Shown here: piece after piece, positions 1-8,765 of the stretch
Layout: each line of letters begins with the position of its first letter
Position numbering within the stretch: the stretch's first letter is position 1
NCBI GenBank assembly: GCA_036250225.1
Contig: JAPZLL010000030.1
Span: forward strand, 62,001-126,000
DNA: 64,000 bases
Source of the DNA: Cercophora sp. LCS_1
Lineage: Eukaryota; Ascomycota; Sordariomycetes; Sordariales; Lasiosphaeriaceae
Reading direction: 5' to 3'
Translations under genes and position numbers: made by a program
The notes under the pieces: generated by a model
Told to the model about the DNA's origin: nothing
Seen by the model: the letters and a program-made list of their open reading frames with translations, nothing else
The model's database searches: none

Positions 1-3000
1 AACTTCCACCAAACCCTAGAGCCCATCGAATCCGTGCTTCCCTACCACAGCAAGACTACCAGCCGTGGAACCTCGGGATCCAGCTCCAACACGATCGGTA
101 ACTCCGCCGCTGGCGGAGCTGGAGGCCGCCACGCATCACAGGGCGCGATCGAGCGACTCTTGTCATTCCAGAGACACGACCCGATTTCTGCCTTGATTTA
201 CACTTGCTTTGCTAACTCCGCCGGGCCCGACAGTGCAGAGGACAAGCGCAGGATCTCCATTTGGGCCAATGCCTGTGCGCGCTTGATCGCGGAACCCATG
301 ACAGGAAGTGAGCAAACCATCATCTCGGTGCTCAATGTTTGGGTCTCGATGCGCGACTGGTCCGGAAAGTCCAACATGGAATGGTATCTCATGAAGATCC
401 TCGAGGATGGAGCGTTTCTCCTTGACCGCGCCGAAGACCAGGGCGGAACCCGCTTCAACATTTCGGACTGGACCTCCAAGGACCAGATTGCGGCCGAGGA
501 GTTTTACGCAAGGGCCGTGGATGAATTATTCGAGGTCCTCGACGATGAAGACTCGACAGGCATTCCTGAAGGCTTGATCGAGCTTGGCAATGAGATTCTC
601 AAGCGACTGGACAAGAGCCTCATCGACAGCACCCGCAAGTGGCTCGTTTCCAAATACTTGTTCACAGTTTGGCTCCTCGGTGTCGTCATCCATCCAGAAG
701 CCTTTGGTCTCATGGCCGGCTACCACGTTACCGAATACGGCCGCCAGAAGATCCTCAAAGCGGTCGCCATGCATGCTCAGAAGTTGGTGGTCGAAATGCT
801 CCACACTAAGACGCCGGTGTCAACTCCCCTCAAAGTAAAAGGCCACATCGAGAATATCATCAACCGGTTTCGGGAGTCCAAATTCCGAAAAAAGCCCAGG
901 CTTCTTCCTGCACGATCCATCACCTCGCTCAGGGAGACGGCAGAGGTGCACCCTTACCTTGTCATGAGTCCCGCCGATGTGGCAACCCTTGTCAACGCCC
1001 TCTTTCCGGAGCGACGGCCCCAGTCCGCCCGCTCAGGAAGCCTGCGATCGGGTGCTCCATCTGTATCTGCCTTTTCCGCAATTTCCCAGCCCATGTCCTC
1101 GAGGGCGATGAACTTTGACACCATGTCTGTCATCAGCACCAGCGCTGAGTCTTTTATAAGCGAGGCAACGACCTCGAGGGAGCCGCTGCTAGATGATGGC
1201 AGCCCGCGCCGCTACTCTCCGCCTCTACCAGATCTTGCCGGCCAAAAACCGTCGAGCAATTACGAGGAAGACGGAATCCGCCTGAGACTTGCGATGCAAG
1301 AAATGACCCAAGTTCTCGGTCAGGATGTTGTCTATGGCTCTTGTCACCCCTGCGCCGAAAGATGGGCAGTCCTCTTCATCTCAGCCGATGGCAACCACCT
1401 ATCCACACACATGACGTACGATCCGGATGACGATATTGAAGAGGAAAACTCATCCACGAGCGACACCGAGGGTGACTCGGCCGAGGATGAGCGTCCCGAA
1501 CTGGACAAGGACTACCACCAGCTTCGCGACTCCATCTTGAAGCTTGTTCAGGATTACGAGATCCCACAGAACCTCGAGAGCGATGGCACGAAGAAGCAGA
1601 CCTTCAGCAACCGCGCCTCGAGCTTGAACAAAAAGTACCGTACACGCAACAAGATCATCACTCCAATGAACAGCCGCAATCCATACCGACAACGCGCCCA
1701 GAGCGTTGCAAGCAGCATCGCAGAGAGTCCTCCTAAAAGCACGAAGGGCAAGGAATCTGCAGACCCTATGGAGGCCACCTCTCCCCTCATCGCCATGTTG
1801 ACGGCGGCATATTCACAATCAAAGGCCCAGTCCGACTTTGTGTCCTCTCACTTGTACTGGAAAACATTACAACAACTCAACGCTTTAACATCGGACTCCC
1901 TCCGTCGTGATGGATTTGCGACTCTTCTCAACATCTTCTCGCGTGGACCTCGCGACTCAATCCGCAGATCGGCGGCAGCTATTGAGGACTACGACGCCTG
2001 GCTCGTTTGGCTGAAGCAAAGCCAAGAGCGTGCTGAGGGCCTCATCGAGACCATGATGCGCCGTCTCCGAGCACTGCGAGACAAGATGTGGTACGTCACC
2101 GACGTCCGAAACTCGGCTCCTTACGCAGACTCGCGCAACGTCGCCGTTGCCCTGAAGACGATGGGCGTTCCTCGGAGGTGGGATTCATTTCAACGCATCA
2201 AGAACATGATGCAACGAGGGCCCAACTCCAACTATATCTTCAGGACCGAATCCCAGATCCTAGAGTTACTGGCAGCGCCGGAGGATCAAGGGGGCCCCAA
2301 CAAACTCCGCGACGACCAGGCCGAAAAGACTGCTCGCTGGCTTCAGCAGTACGGCATTGAGAACTTTTGCCGCGGTGAAGAGCGGATTCACCGGTTCTGC
2401 TGCGAGGTCGACAGCTGCGTCAACAAGTTGATGGGCGAGAGCATGATCGATGGACCGGTCTTGTGGTCTAGCGATCTTTACACCCGCGACCGCCGAACCA
2501 TGGAGAGTACAAGACCGTCCAGGGACCGGGATAACCAGTCGGTCTGGGACGATTCGGCGAGCGTTATCAGTGACCCAGCAGGGGGGCGGTTTGGCTCGTT
2601 TGGGCGCTCCTCAGTGAGGGGGGATCTCCGAGCGGCTCTGTCCGGACACAATATGAGTCAGGTATCATTCAACTCGGATCGATACAGCTCCAGAGCGAGC
2701 ACGGTCATCTCAGAGGTTCTTGACGGACAGGAATACTTTGGTGCATCGTCCCCTGTTCACCAGATCGATTCCAACGCGACATTCTGGTCGCCGTTCCAAC
2801 ACCGAGCCACTTCGCCAAGTGCCGCATCGCGGGCGCACTCGCCAACAACAAGTGTCACCAACCTTTCCGCGTCCTTCCATCCTCCCGGCCACCAATCGCT
2901 TGCCTCCCAGTCCCAGCGATCCGGCGGTCGCCCTGGCACTTCGGCCTCCTCCAACGAGACAGTATACCAGCAACAGCTCTCCGAGGAAAAGACTCGTTTC

Positions 3001-4662
3001 CTCAACGAGCTGCGCCAAACATTGACCAGCCTTCTTCTCTCTGATCTGGGCAACCTTGTCTTCTCGCGCGGTTCGGAAACGGACGCGTGGTTCGAGGGAC
3101 TCGGTCAAGACTGCATCGATCGCCGAGAGGCTATTTTGCGCCGCGGGCGTTTAGCACGGGCCAGAGAGAAGCGGAAGACTGGAAAGCTGGTTTTGAGGCA
3201 ACGTGTGGAGAAAAAGCGAAGTCTCAGCGACCTTCGAGGAGGCAACGATGCGTCGAGCGACAAGGCTTCCGACATCCAAAGCCTTGGTCCTGATGGGGCT
3301 GGCGGAAGCCAGCGTGGTAGCCAGCGTGGCAGTGTCCACGGCGGTAGCGTGCATGGCAACGAGAGCTCGGCCACCAATGAAACCATCTCTGCACACCCTC
3401 AGCAGCGACAAAAACAAGAGGGGAAGAAGGAAGGCATGCCGGACTTCCCCTTCACGAAGGCTTACCAGCGTCTGCTCAAGATGTTCTGCGTTCATCCTAA
3501 CCCCTATGTCAAGCTTAACGCGCTGTTTGAACTGGAACACCTAATCGTGGCTTCTTTGAACTCGGGATCCCGAAGGTCTCGGTCAGCCTGGGCGCGATCA
3601 GACCTTGGATCCGCGTCCTCTGCCACAGATGAGCATGGAGTTGGGAGCCGCTCGCAGCCGCTGGAGGAGACAATCGACAACGTCAAGGAACGGCGTTCAC
3701 ACACAATGGGCTTCGGCCCGTCCTTCGGTGCTGGAGGCCAGGGAGGCAGGGTCTCGGGGGGCGCGGGCAATATGGAAACACGCTCGATCGCCTCGATGCA
3801 CCCAGCAAACACGGATGCCATTGCAAACATTCTGCAAACACTTTTCCGCGATCCAGCACTACGACCTAAGACTCTATTCCGGGATCTGCAATTCATTGCC
3901 GCGTTTGTGCCACCGTCTGTTCTCGACAAGACCGAGAAGGGCAAAGCATTCTGGGACACCGGACTCGCCGCGCTCAGTCTCAAACAGGAGGTGTGCCGCA
4001 CAATGGTCGAGGTTGCAGACGACATTGTCAAGAATTACACGCAGCAACGTAACGGACCTCCTTCCACGTCAAGTGCGAACGGTAATCGACCTGGCACAGG
4101 CAGCACGGTGTCAGCACACCAGGACCCCGGTACACCAACCCTTTCGGACGCGCCACCGTCGCCGCCAGTGTCGCCGCCATCTCCGCTGCCACTGACGACA
4201 CACTCCCTCGCTGATGCCGCTCGCATGTGGATGATCACTGCAAAGGAGGGCGACTCAACGGCTCAGCGTGAACTTGCCATCTTTTATCTGTCCAACCCAG
4301 AGCTGGTCGATCGCACCACGCTCCCCTTAAGCAAGCCTCGTGAAGTGTTCAAGCAGGCTGTCATTGAGAAATACGGCCCTGGCTCTGGACGTTCAGGACA
4401 AGGAGGGTCGGGCTCGGGAAGACACCCTGGTTCGCAAGCGCGCATGCCCGGGTCATCCGGAAGCGGCTTGGGTATAGTTGGCGGCGCGGGAGCTAGCACA
4501 GGAAACGACGACGGCGGTCTAGGACCCAGCATGAGTGTTGGTGATGTCCGCAGCGATCCCGCCCTTATGTGTCTGGCAATCCACTGGATGGGGGCGGCCG
4601 AGCAAGGAGGAGACGAGCTGGCACGCCGCTTCATGGCGCAGAACGAGATGCTGACGGGGTAG
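1..4662 (+). CDS. Large conserved ascomycete protein with Sel1-like C-terminal segments (5' end outside window)
   Basis: The frame is open from base 1 to a TAG at 4660, giving 1553 visible residues. The first possible start (34) is only GTG and the frame is open before it, so the true start lies outside the window. I do not recognise a named orthologue. The first 300 residues are helical and well ordered; a stretch near residues 210-265 (IHPEAFG..) loosely resembles RasGAP-type helices, which is only an impression. The middle is Ser/Arg/Pro-rich and acidic, probably disordered. A second ordered block lies near residues 595-810. Near the C-terminus two Ala/Gly-rich helical hairpins (AARMWMITAKEGDSTAQREL and IHWMGAAEQGGDELARRF) read like Sel1/TPR-like repeats, suggesting a scaffold role. 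No intron is visible. Function is unknown; coding status is certain. Confidence 0.9.
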   Translation, partial: NFHQTLEPIESVLPYHSKTTSRGTSGSSSNTIGNSAAGGAGGRHASQGAIERLLSFQRHDPISALIYTCFANSAGPDSAEDKRRISIWANACARLIAEPMTGSEQTIISVLNVWVSMRDWSGKSNMEWYLMKILEDGAFLLDRAEDQGGTRFNISDWTSKDQIAAEEFYARAVDELFEVLDDEDSTGIPEGLIELGNEILKRLDKSLIDSTRKWLVSKYLFTVWLLGVVIHPEAFGLMAGYHVTEYGRQKILKAVAMHAQKLVVEMLHTKTPVSTPLKVKGHIENIINRFRESKFRKKPRLLPARSITSLRETAEVHPYLVMSPADVATLVNALFPERRPQSARSGSLRSGAPSVSAFSAISQPMSSRAMNFDTMSVISTSAESFISEATTSREPLLDDGSPRRYSPPLPDLAGQKPSSNYEEDGIRLRLAMQEMTQVLGQDVVYGSCHPCAERWAVLFISADGNHLSTHMTYDPDDDIEEENSSTSDTEGDSAEDERPELDKDYHQLRDSILKLVQDYEIPQNLESDGTKKQTFSNRASSLNKKYRTRNKIITPMNSRNPYRQRAQSVASSIAESPPKSTKGKESADPMEATSPLIAMLTAAYSQSKAQSDFVSSHLYWKTLQQLNALTSDSLRRDGFATLLNIFSRGPRDSIRRSAAAIEDYDAWLVWLKQSQERAEGLIETMMRRLRALRDKMWYVTDVRNSAPYADSRNVAVALKTMGVPRRWDSFQRIKNMMQRGPNSNYIFRTESQILELLAAPEDQGGPNKLRDDQAEKTARWLQQYGIENFCRGEERIHRFCCEVDSCVNKLMGESMIDGPVLWSSDLYTRDRRTMESTRPSRDRDNQSVWDDSASVISDPAGGRFGSFGRSSVRGDLRAALSGHNMSQVSFNSDRYSSRASTVISEVLDGQEYFGASSPVHQIDSNATFWSPFQHRATSPSAASRAHSPTTSVTNLSASFHPPGHQSLASQSQRSGGRPGTSASSNETVYQQQLSEEKTRFLNELRQTLTSLLLSDLGNLVFSRGSETDAWFEGLGQDCIDRREAILRRGRLARAREKRKTGKLVLRQRVEKKRSLSDLRGGNDASSDKASDIQSLGPDGAGGSQRGSQRGSVHGGSVHGNESSATNETISAHPQQRQKQEGKKEGMPDFPFTKAYQRLLKMFCVHPNPYVKLNALFELEHLIVASLNSGSRRSRSAWARSDLGSASSATDEHGVGSRSQPLEETIDNVKERRSHTMGFGPSFGAGGQGGRVSGGAGNMETRSIASMHPANTDAIANILQTLFRDPALRPKTLFRDLQFIAAFVPPSVLDKTEKGKAFWDTGLAALSLKQEVCRTMVEVADDIVKNYTQQRNGPPSTSSANGNRPGTGSTVSAHQDPGTPTLSDAPPSPPVSPPSPLPLTTHSLADAARMWMITAKEGDSTAQRELAIFYLSNPELVDRTTLPLSKPREVFKQAVIEKYGPGSGRSGQGGSGSGRHPGSQARMPGSSGSGLGIVGGAGASTGNDDGGLGPSMSVGDVRSDPALMCLAIHWMGAAEQGGDELARRFMAQNEMLTG

Positions 4663-5510
4663 TGGGTGTTGTAGCAGGTCGTGTGGTGCACTGTTCGATT
4701 CTTAGACTATATTTGTTTATTTTCTTCTCCCTGTTTTGGCCTTTTTATTTCTTCGCCGGTTGCAGGACAGCTTGTCTGTTTGACTCTCGTTTCGCCAGAT
4801 GCACAAACGCTGTGTCGTGTCGCTTTGGTCATTCGTTGGCATCGCAGGGGTTCATCAGCATTTTCGACGGTCATTTTCCAATCTTGTTGTGTTTTGCTCA
4901 TCGAATAGCGCTGGACTTTGATACCCTGTTCTTTGTACCTGAAGCATTTATCCATGATGGTTGGTTGGCACCATCAGCATCATTGGTAATCATCATCATA
5001 CATAGTGAGCATTCGTTAGGGTAAGATAGGATTTGGACAGGATAGGATATACACCATACCCAGGGCTTTGTTGGGTTAGTTTTATGGGAAATAGAAGGGA
5101 TTTAATTGTCGCTTGACTGTTGCCCATCTGCTAAGACTGTGTGTGGTTGGATAAAACGTGGATTCAGTCTTCAACAACTTTCAGGTGCTGTTGGGGCTGT
5201 TGCAGGGCGCGGGTGGTCAGGCGCGACGCGTCACGCGCTCCACTGACATCCATTACGTGGCCTCAACCCGGTGATGAAACTGGGCAATATGTATCCTCCC
5301 ACGAGACGTTCGCCATGTTTGTCGAGGTGTGGTAGGCGAGAGGTGCTCCTTTGAACAGATCAAGACGACAGACAGTCGTGAAGCAAAGCGTTACCAGGGA
5401 CTTGCGAGGACAGCTCAAAAAGGGAATGAACACACAAGGTGGAACTCACAACGTAGCCACATATCAGAGAGCAAAACGAAAAAGGTCACGAAGCGCTTCT
5501 TCTCCATGGC
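4663..5510. other. Intergenic region downstream of the Sel1-like gene
   Basis: No convincing gene. T-rich tracts just after the stop (around 4705-4755) fit a 3' untranslated region. Short open frames on both strands lack good starts and family signatures. The stretch ends at the U1-type RNA gene that runs leftward from 5684. Confidence 0.5.
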
Positions 5511-5684
5511 GCCGCCCGCGGGCGACGATCATAGTGAAAAAAAAAATTGGGTTGACATCAAAAATTTCGACCGGAACGGCCCCGAAGGACAATTCGTGAA
5601 AGACCGACTCCGCGATGTGCAATGCAGGTGGTCTCCCACAGTGCCTGGCTTCTTGAGCGCCCGACACTCAATCAAGGTAAGTAT
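5511..5684 (-). ncRNA. U1 spliceosomal snRNA, copy A (3' end uncertain)
   Basis: Reading the minus strand from 5684, the RNA begins AUACUUACCUUG, the U1 end that pairs with 5' splice sites. Stem-loop I pairs 5668-5663 with 5645-5640 and GGC with GCC around a loop GCUCAAGAA (5658-5650); this carries the UCAAGAA seen in yeast U1, the U1-70K contact in known U1s. Stem II (AGACC/GGUCU) encloses AUUGCACAUC, close to the U1A target. An Sm site AAAUUUUUG lies at 5567-5559. The distance from the 5' end to the end of the Sm site is 126 nt, identical to copy B at 8609. Copy A lacks an obvious stem-loop IV directly after the Sm site. A T10 run follows (5546-5537), then a GC hairpin at 5526-5511, so the 3' boundary is a guess. 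Confidence 0.75.
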
Positions 5685-5727
5685 GAAGAAGAAAAAGAGA
5701 ACAGGAAGAAGAGGAAGGAGACCGCGA

Positions 5728-5736
5728 GATTATATA
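5728..5736 (-). promoter_or_regulatory. TATA-like box of U1 copy A
   Basis: The minus strand reads TATATAATC, 44-52 bp before the inferred U1 5' end. It lies between the shared upstream element and the RNA start. Copy B has only a weaker AT-rich stretch (ACAATATTC) at the matching place. Confidence 0.45.
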
Positions 5737-5743
5737 GGCACTA

Positions 5744-5770
5744 GGGCCTGGTCTGTGCACCACCGCAAAC
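5744..5770 (-). promoter_or_regulatory. Shared upstream element of the U1 genes (PSE-like), copy A
   Basis: A 27-bp block at -60 to -86 from the RNA 5' end matches the block before copy B (8521-8547) at 23 of 27 positions by eye. Its core on the minus strand is GTTTGCGGTGGTGCACA. Conservation in both sequence and spacing, between genes whose RNA parts have diverged, points to a promoter element. The function is inferred. Confidence 0.55.
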
Positions 5771-6051
5771 TTTGAGATGTTTTCAGTGGTCTGTGCACCC
5801 ACTCTCGCCGCGGGGCAGCACGCCAAGAAGTGTGTCAGGGACCGACCTGCGGCAGGCGGTGGCGGCTGGCAGTAAAGGGTCTCGCGTGGAATTTGAGTCA
5901 TCCGTGGTTGGGCCGTCGTGTCAACTGAATCAACTATTCCCAGGTCCCCGCCTTGCGCCTGCCAGCTTTCCCGCGCACTTCCGATCCACGACGACAAGTC
6001 AATTACCGTTGGGACTACTGCGACCCCAAGACTGGGAGATTATAGATCAAA

Positions 6052-8270
6052 ATGCCGACCATAAACGTGGATAAATACGCCCTCTTTGAGGAGCTTGGCC
6101 AGCAGTAAGAAGCTACTACCCCGCCATCGACAGGCCTCACATCCCACCTTGATAATGTCAACACCATTTTTTTTTTTTTTTTGCACGGGTTGACAACGGC
6201 GTCCCACGCCCCCGCCCGACTCTCCGGCCCATTTCTAGGATATCAGTATTAACGGGAACGGCTAGCTAATGTTCAATTACTACGCAGGTTCACAGCCGAC
6301 GAGTTCCAAAAGCTCTGCTTCGATTTTGGCATCGAACTCGACAAGGATACCGAGGATGACCCGGCGCGCCCAAAGGACCAGGCGCCAGAATTGGCGATTG
6401 AGATCCCCGCGAACAGATACGATATGCTTTGCTTCGAGGGTAGGACACATTCTCGGGTGGCGTGTTGGCTGTGACGACGTGGGCTAAGAGGGTGTAGGAA
6501 TCGCGCTGCACTTGAACATCTTCCGTGGCAAGCATGCGACACCAAACTGCAGGTTGCTGGACATCCCCGAGAGCAAGATGCAAAGCATCACGGTCACAAA
6601 AGAAACCGCAGAGGTCCGGCCGTATGTTGCCGGCGCAATTCTGCGCAACCTCAAGTTCACCGAAGCCACATACCAGTCGTTCATCGGTCTTCAGGACAAG
6701 CTTCACCAGAACTTGGCGAGGCAACGGACACTCGTCTCGTGAGTACCAATAGTATTCGGTAAGACAGTGGGCAGGATGCTAAGAATGGGATTAGGATCGG
6801 TACCCATGACCTCGACACGATCCAGGGGCCCTTCACCTACGAGGCTCTGCCGCCCAAGGATATCAACTTCGTCCCCCTGAACCAGACCAAGAAGATGGAT
6901 GGAGAGGAATTGATGACCTTCTACGAGACCGACAAGCACCTCGGTCGCTACCTCCACATCATCCGCGACAAGCCAGTGTACCCCGTCATCTTCGACGCAA
7001 ACAGAGTTGTCTGCTCCCTCCCTCCGATCATCAACGGCGACCACTCCAAGATTACACTCAACACTACCAATGTCTTCATCGAGATCACAGCCACAGACCA
7101 GACGAAGCTCGACATTGTCTGCAACATCATGGTTGCCATGTTCTCCAAGTATTGCGCAGAGGAGTTCACAGTCGAGCCGGTCAAGATCATCTCGGAGCAC
7201 AATGGGACAACGCGTGTGACGCCAAGCCTGGCGACCAGGGTCATGGATGTTGATGTGGATTATATTAACCAGTGCTGCGGTCTCGAGCAGTCGCCTGAGT
7301 CAATATGCAAGTTCCTTGAGAAGATGGCTTTCACCGCTGAGCCATCGAAGGACTCCAAGTCCATCAAGGTCTCTGTGCCCCCAACACGCGCCGATGTCTT
7401 GCACGCCTGCGATGTGGTGAGTTTGCCCCCGCCTGGAGTTGTGAGCAAGTTACTAATAACTGGGTTGTAGATGGAGGACGTTGCTATCGGCTACGGCTTC
7501 AATAATCTCCCTCGCTCTTCGCCCAACAAATCTGCCACGATTGGCAAGCCCCTGATCATCAACAAGCTCGCCGATATTGTGCGCAACGAGTGCGCCATGG
7601 CTGGGTGGATTGAGGTTATGCCGCTCATTCTTTGCTCTCACGAGGAGAACTTTGAGTGGTTGAACCGAGTAGACGATGGGAACACCGCCATCAAGCTGGC
7701 CAACCCCAAGTCAGTCGAGTACCAAGTCGTCCGGACATCCCTCCTTCCAGGCCTTCTCAAGACTCTTCGTGAGAATAAGTCGGTCAGGTTACCCCTCCAG
7801 ATCACCGAGGTCGCCGATGTTGCCTTCAAGGACGAGACGCAGGAGCGAAAGGCCCGGAACGAGAGGCGGTGGGCTGCCGCTTTCTACGGCAAGACCAGCG
7901 GTTTCGAGGTGGTCCACGGTCTGTTGGACCGAGTCTTGTCGATGCTGCGGATTGCCTTCATCACGCACGAGGAGGGCATCGAGGGCAAGAGCATGGATTT
8001 CGACATCAAAAAGAACCCCAGCAAGGCAGATGGGTACTTCATCGAGGAGATCAACGAGCCAACCTTCTTCGGTGGGAGAGCGGCAGCCATCTACCTCAGG
8101 TTGGGCGGCGAGGTCCAGCGTATTGGCGAGTTTGGCGTGTTGCACCCAACAGTGCTGGAGAAGTACGACCTGAAGTAAGTTTGTTGCCGTTAATTTGTCA
8201 AGCGCAAGCGCTAACAGTTACCAGATACCCAGTGAGCACGTTGGAGGTGAACTTGGAGGTGTTCTTGTAA
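6052..8270 (+). CDS. frs1: Cytosolic phenylalanyl-tRNA synthetase beta subunit
   Basis: Beta subunit of the alpha2-beta2 enzyme that charges tRNA-Phe. Six exons: 6052-6104, 6288-6439, 6498-6738, 6795-7416, 7471-8174, 8225-8270, joining in phase to 605 residues, the usual length for the fungal cytosolic beta chain. The protein opens [16 protein letters not shown] and continues with the family signature [14 protein letters not shown]. It then has the B3/4-type editing region, a B5 segment ([11 protein letters not shown] and onward) and a C-terminal core ending EVNLEVFL. All introns have GT-AG ends; intron 1 contains a long T run (about 6168-6182), and the last has a CTAAC branch site. It is flanked on both sides by outward-pointing U1-type RNA genes. 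Identification is firm; exon borders are hand-derived but keep frame and motifs. Confidence 0.95.
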
Positions 8271-8520
8271 GTCAAAGGGACAAAAGAGCAAAAACTAGGA
8301 CATAGAGCAAGCAGGGGCGTACCTTGGTGAAGTAAAGGAAGTTTAAATGCCCAAGTTCACTTCATTGACAACCCGCTATGGTGAGGTCCACGTGTACCCT
8401 CTTGGTCCGATATACCACTTTGTGTTTGCCATTCTGCCATCAGCACCCCACCCGTCTAGAAGCCTCCAAAAGCGAACCGCCTCGACATTCCATCCCAACC
8501 AACACCTGTGGACTTGCCAT

Positions 8521-8547
8521 GTTTGCGGTTGTGCACAAGCCACGCCC
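8521..8547 (+). promoter_or_regulatory. Shared upstream element of the U1 genes (PSE-like), copy B
   Basis: A 27-bp block with core GTTTGCGGTTGTGCACA lies 62-88 bp before the inferred 5' end of copy B. It matches the block before copy A in sequence and almost in spacing, and is probably the snRNA promoter element. Confidence 0.55.
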
Positions 8548-8608
8548 ACCAACCTACAATATTCTCTCGAGGGCGCCGGCTTTTCAGCTTTCTTTTCTTC
8601 TTTTCCCC

Positions 8609-8765
8609 ATACTTACCCAGACTTGTTCCAGGGTGATCACGAACCCCCTGTACCTAGACAGAGGCCTGCACTGCACATCGTGGAGTCGCACTGTCTAAAA
8701 CAGACCTCCGGATCCGTTCAGGTCGTGATTTTTGCTTGCTTCTCACGGCTTGCCTGTGATTCTCT
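8609..8765 (+). ncRNA. U1 spliceosomal snRNA, copy B
   Basis: The RNA begins AUACUUACCCAG, so the core ACUUACC that pairs with 5' splice sites is intact. Stem-loop I has the loop GAUCACGA (8635-8642) on a GGGU/ACCC stem, the same loop as metazoan U1. Stem II is a perfect AGACAG/CUGUCU (8656-8661 with 8691-8696) around CUGCACAUC. Stem III pairs GACCU (8703-8707) with AGGUC (8720-8724). The Sm site AUUUUUG is at 8728-8734. Stem IV pairs UCACGG with CUGUGA (8743-8748 with 8754-8759). Every part of a U1 is present in order. Compared with copy A the stems differ in sequence but still pair, which indicates selection on RNA structure. The exact 3' end is estimated. Confidence 0.82.
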
